DNA of 64,000 nucleotides from Liolophura sinensis (lineage: Eukaryota; Mollusca; Polyplacophora; Chitonida; Chitonidae): NCBI RefSeq assembly GCF_032854445.1, contig NC_088300.1, forward strand, positions 18,574,608 to 18,638,607, written 5' to 3'. Positions 63,490-64,000 of the stretch are shown piece by piece. The notes below the pieces were generated by a model, which saw only the letters and a list, made by a program, of their open reading frames with translations, was not told the origin of the DNA and did not search any database. The position numbers and the translations under genes are program-made. Position 1 is the stretch's first letter; the number at the start of each line of letters is the position of its first letter.

Positions 63490-64000
63490 TATGAAGTTAA
63501 GCAACTCATTCATGTTCACCGATTGCTGTTCCCCAACCCATGCAAGACATTCATGTTCATCAGTTATTGTATTTTACCAACCCCTCTAAGACACTCATCA
63601 CCAATTAATGTGATTTTTAACTCATCTAAGACTATTAACTATTAAGACTATTGTTTTCCACCGAATCATCTAAGATATTCATCTTCACTAGTTCACTGTG
63701 TTTCACCAACTCATCTTCACTGGTTTGCTGTGCCCACCAACCCATTTAAGACATTCATCCTCACCAGCTGTTGTTCTCCCAACTCATTACTTAGATATTT
63801 ATCTTCACCAATTCATGTGTGTCACCAACTCATCTAAAACATTCACCCTCGCCAATTAATGTGTCTTCAGCTCATCTAAGACATTCCTCTTCACCACTTA
63901 ATGCATCCCACTAACTCATCTAAGACATTCACCCTCGCCGATTACTTTACCCTCAGATAATCTAAAACATTCATCTTCACCAATTAATGGGTCCTACCAA
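63490..64000 (+). repeat. Degenerate 45-50-bp tandem repeat reaching the window edge
   Basis: Variants of CTCATCTAAGACATTCATCT with TCACCAATTAATGTG recur about 10-11 times and continue to the last base, so the array extends beyond the window. Divergence and indels are high. Confidence 0.8.

Overview
The window is animal nuclear DNA: AT-rich, with multi-exon genes whose introns follow the GT-AG rule, long introns, many short interspersed elements and minisatellites, and no prokaryotic gene packing. The gene families (ciliary CFAP36, proteasome alpha-3, small serine-palmitoyltransferase subunit, 2-aminoethylphosphonate transaminase) and the tRNA-derived SINEs with tails such as CGTAAAACACCAATC or GACGTTAAACCCC point to a marine lophotrochozoan, most likely a mollusc. 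That assignment is inference; the sequence does not name the species.

Four protein-coding genes were assembled exon by exon. From left to right they are: CFAP36 (+, 8 coding exons, 10256-16387, 414 aa); a PhnW-type 2-aminoethylphosphonate:pyruvate transaminase with a mitochondrial-type leader (+, 8 coding exons, 19727-28011, about 429 aa); PSMA3, the proteasome alpha-3/alpha-7 subunit (-, 10 coding exons, 40647 down to 33853, 254 aa); and an SPTSSA-like small subunit of serine palmitoyltransferase (+, 2 coding exons, 41072-44393, 81 aa). PSMA3 and SPTSSA are head to head with 424 bp between their start codons. Two further gene edges are only suggested: a minus-strand promoter and first exon near 4.2-4.4 kb with a 34-nt exon at 2.3 kb, and a 38-codon first exon at 48743-48856 (+).

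The right third (about 45-64 kb) is mostly mobile and repetitive. It holds a decayed non-LTR retrotransposon (about 49.8-55.1 kb: ORF1 with CCHC knuckles, endonuclease, reverse transcriptase, RNase H), remnants of a second reverse-transcriptase family (57.7-59.1 kb, 60.4-60.8 kb and 6.7-7.9 kb), and SINE copies. Two SINE families run through the whole window. Family A is tRNA-headed with a conserved body and an AAAT or A-rich tail; family B is tRNA-headed, about 355 bp, with a CACT-repeat tail. Both end in a 3' segment resembling the tail of the non-LTR element, so that element's lineage is a plausible driver. Several copies keep perfect target-site duplications.

There are also two terminal-inverted-repeat MITE families and at least seven minisatellites. 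One array sits in strict 86-bp register inside the transaminase's first intron. Another starts at that gene's stop codon. A third starts at the splice donor of the candidate 48.7-kb exon.

No CRISPR, operon, prophage or bacterial-type system is present. The most unusual biology is the animal phosphonate transaminase and the LINE/SINE tail sharing.
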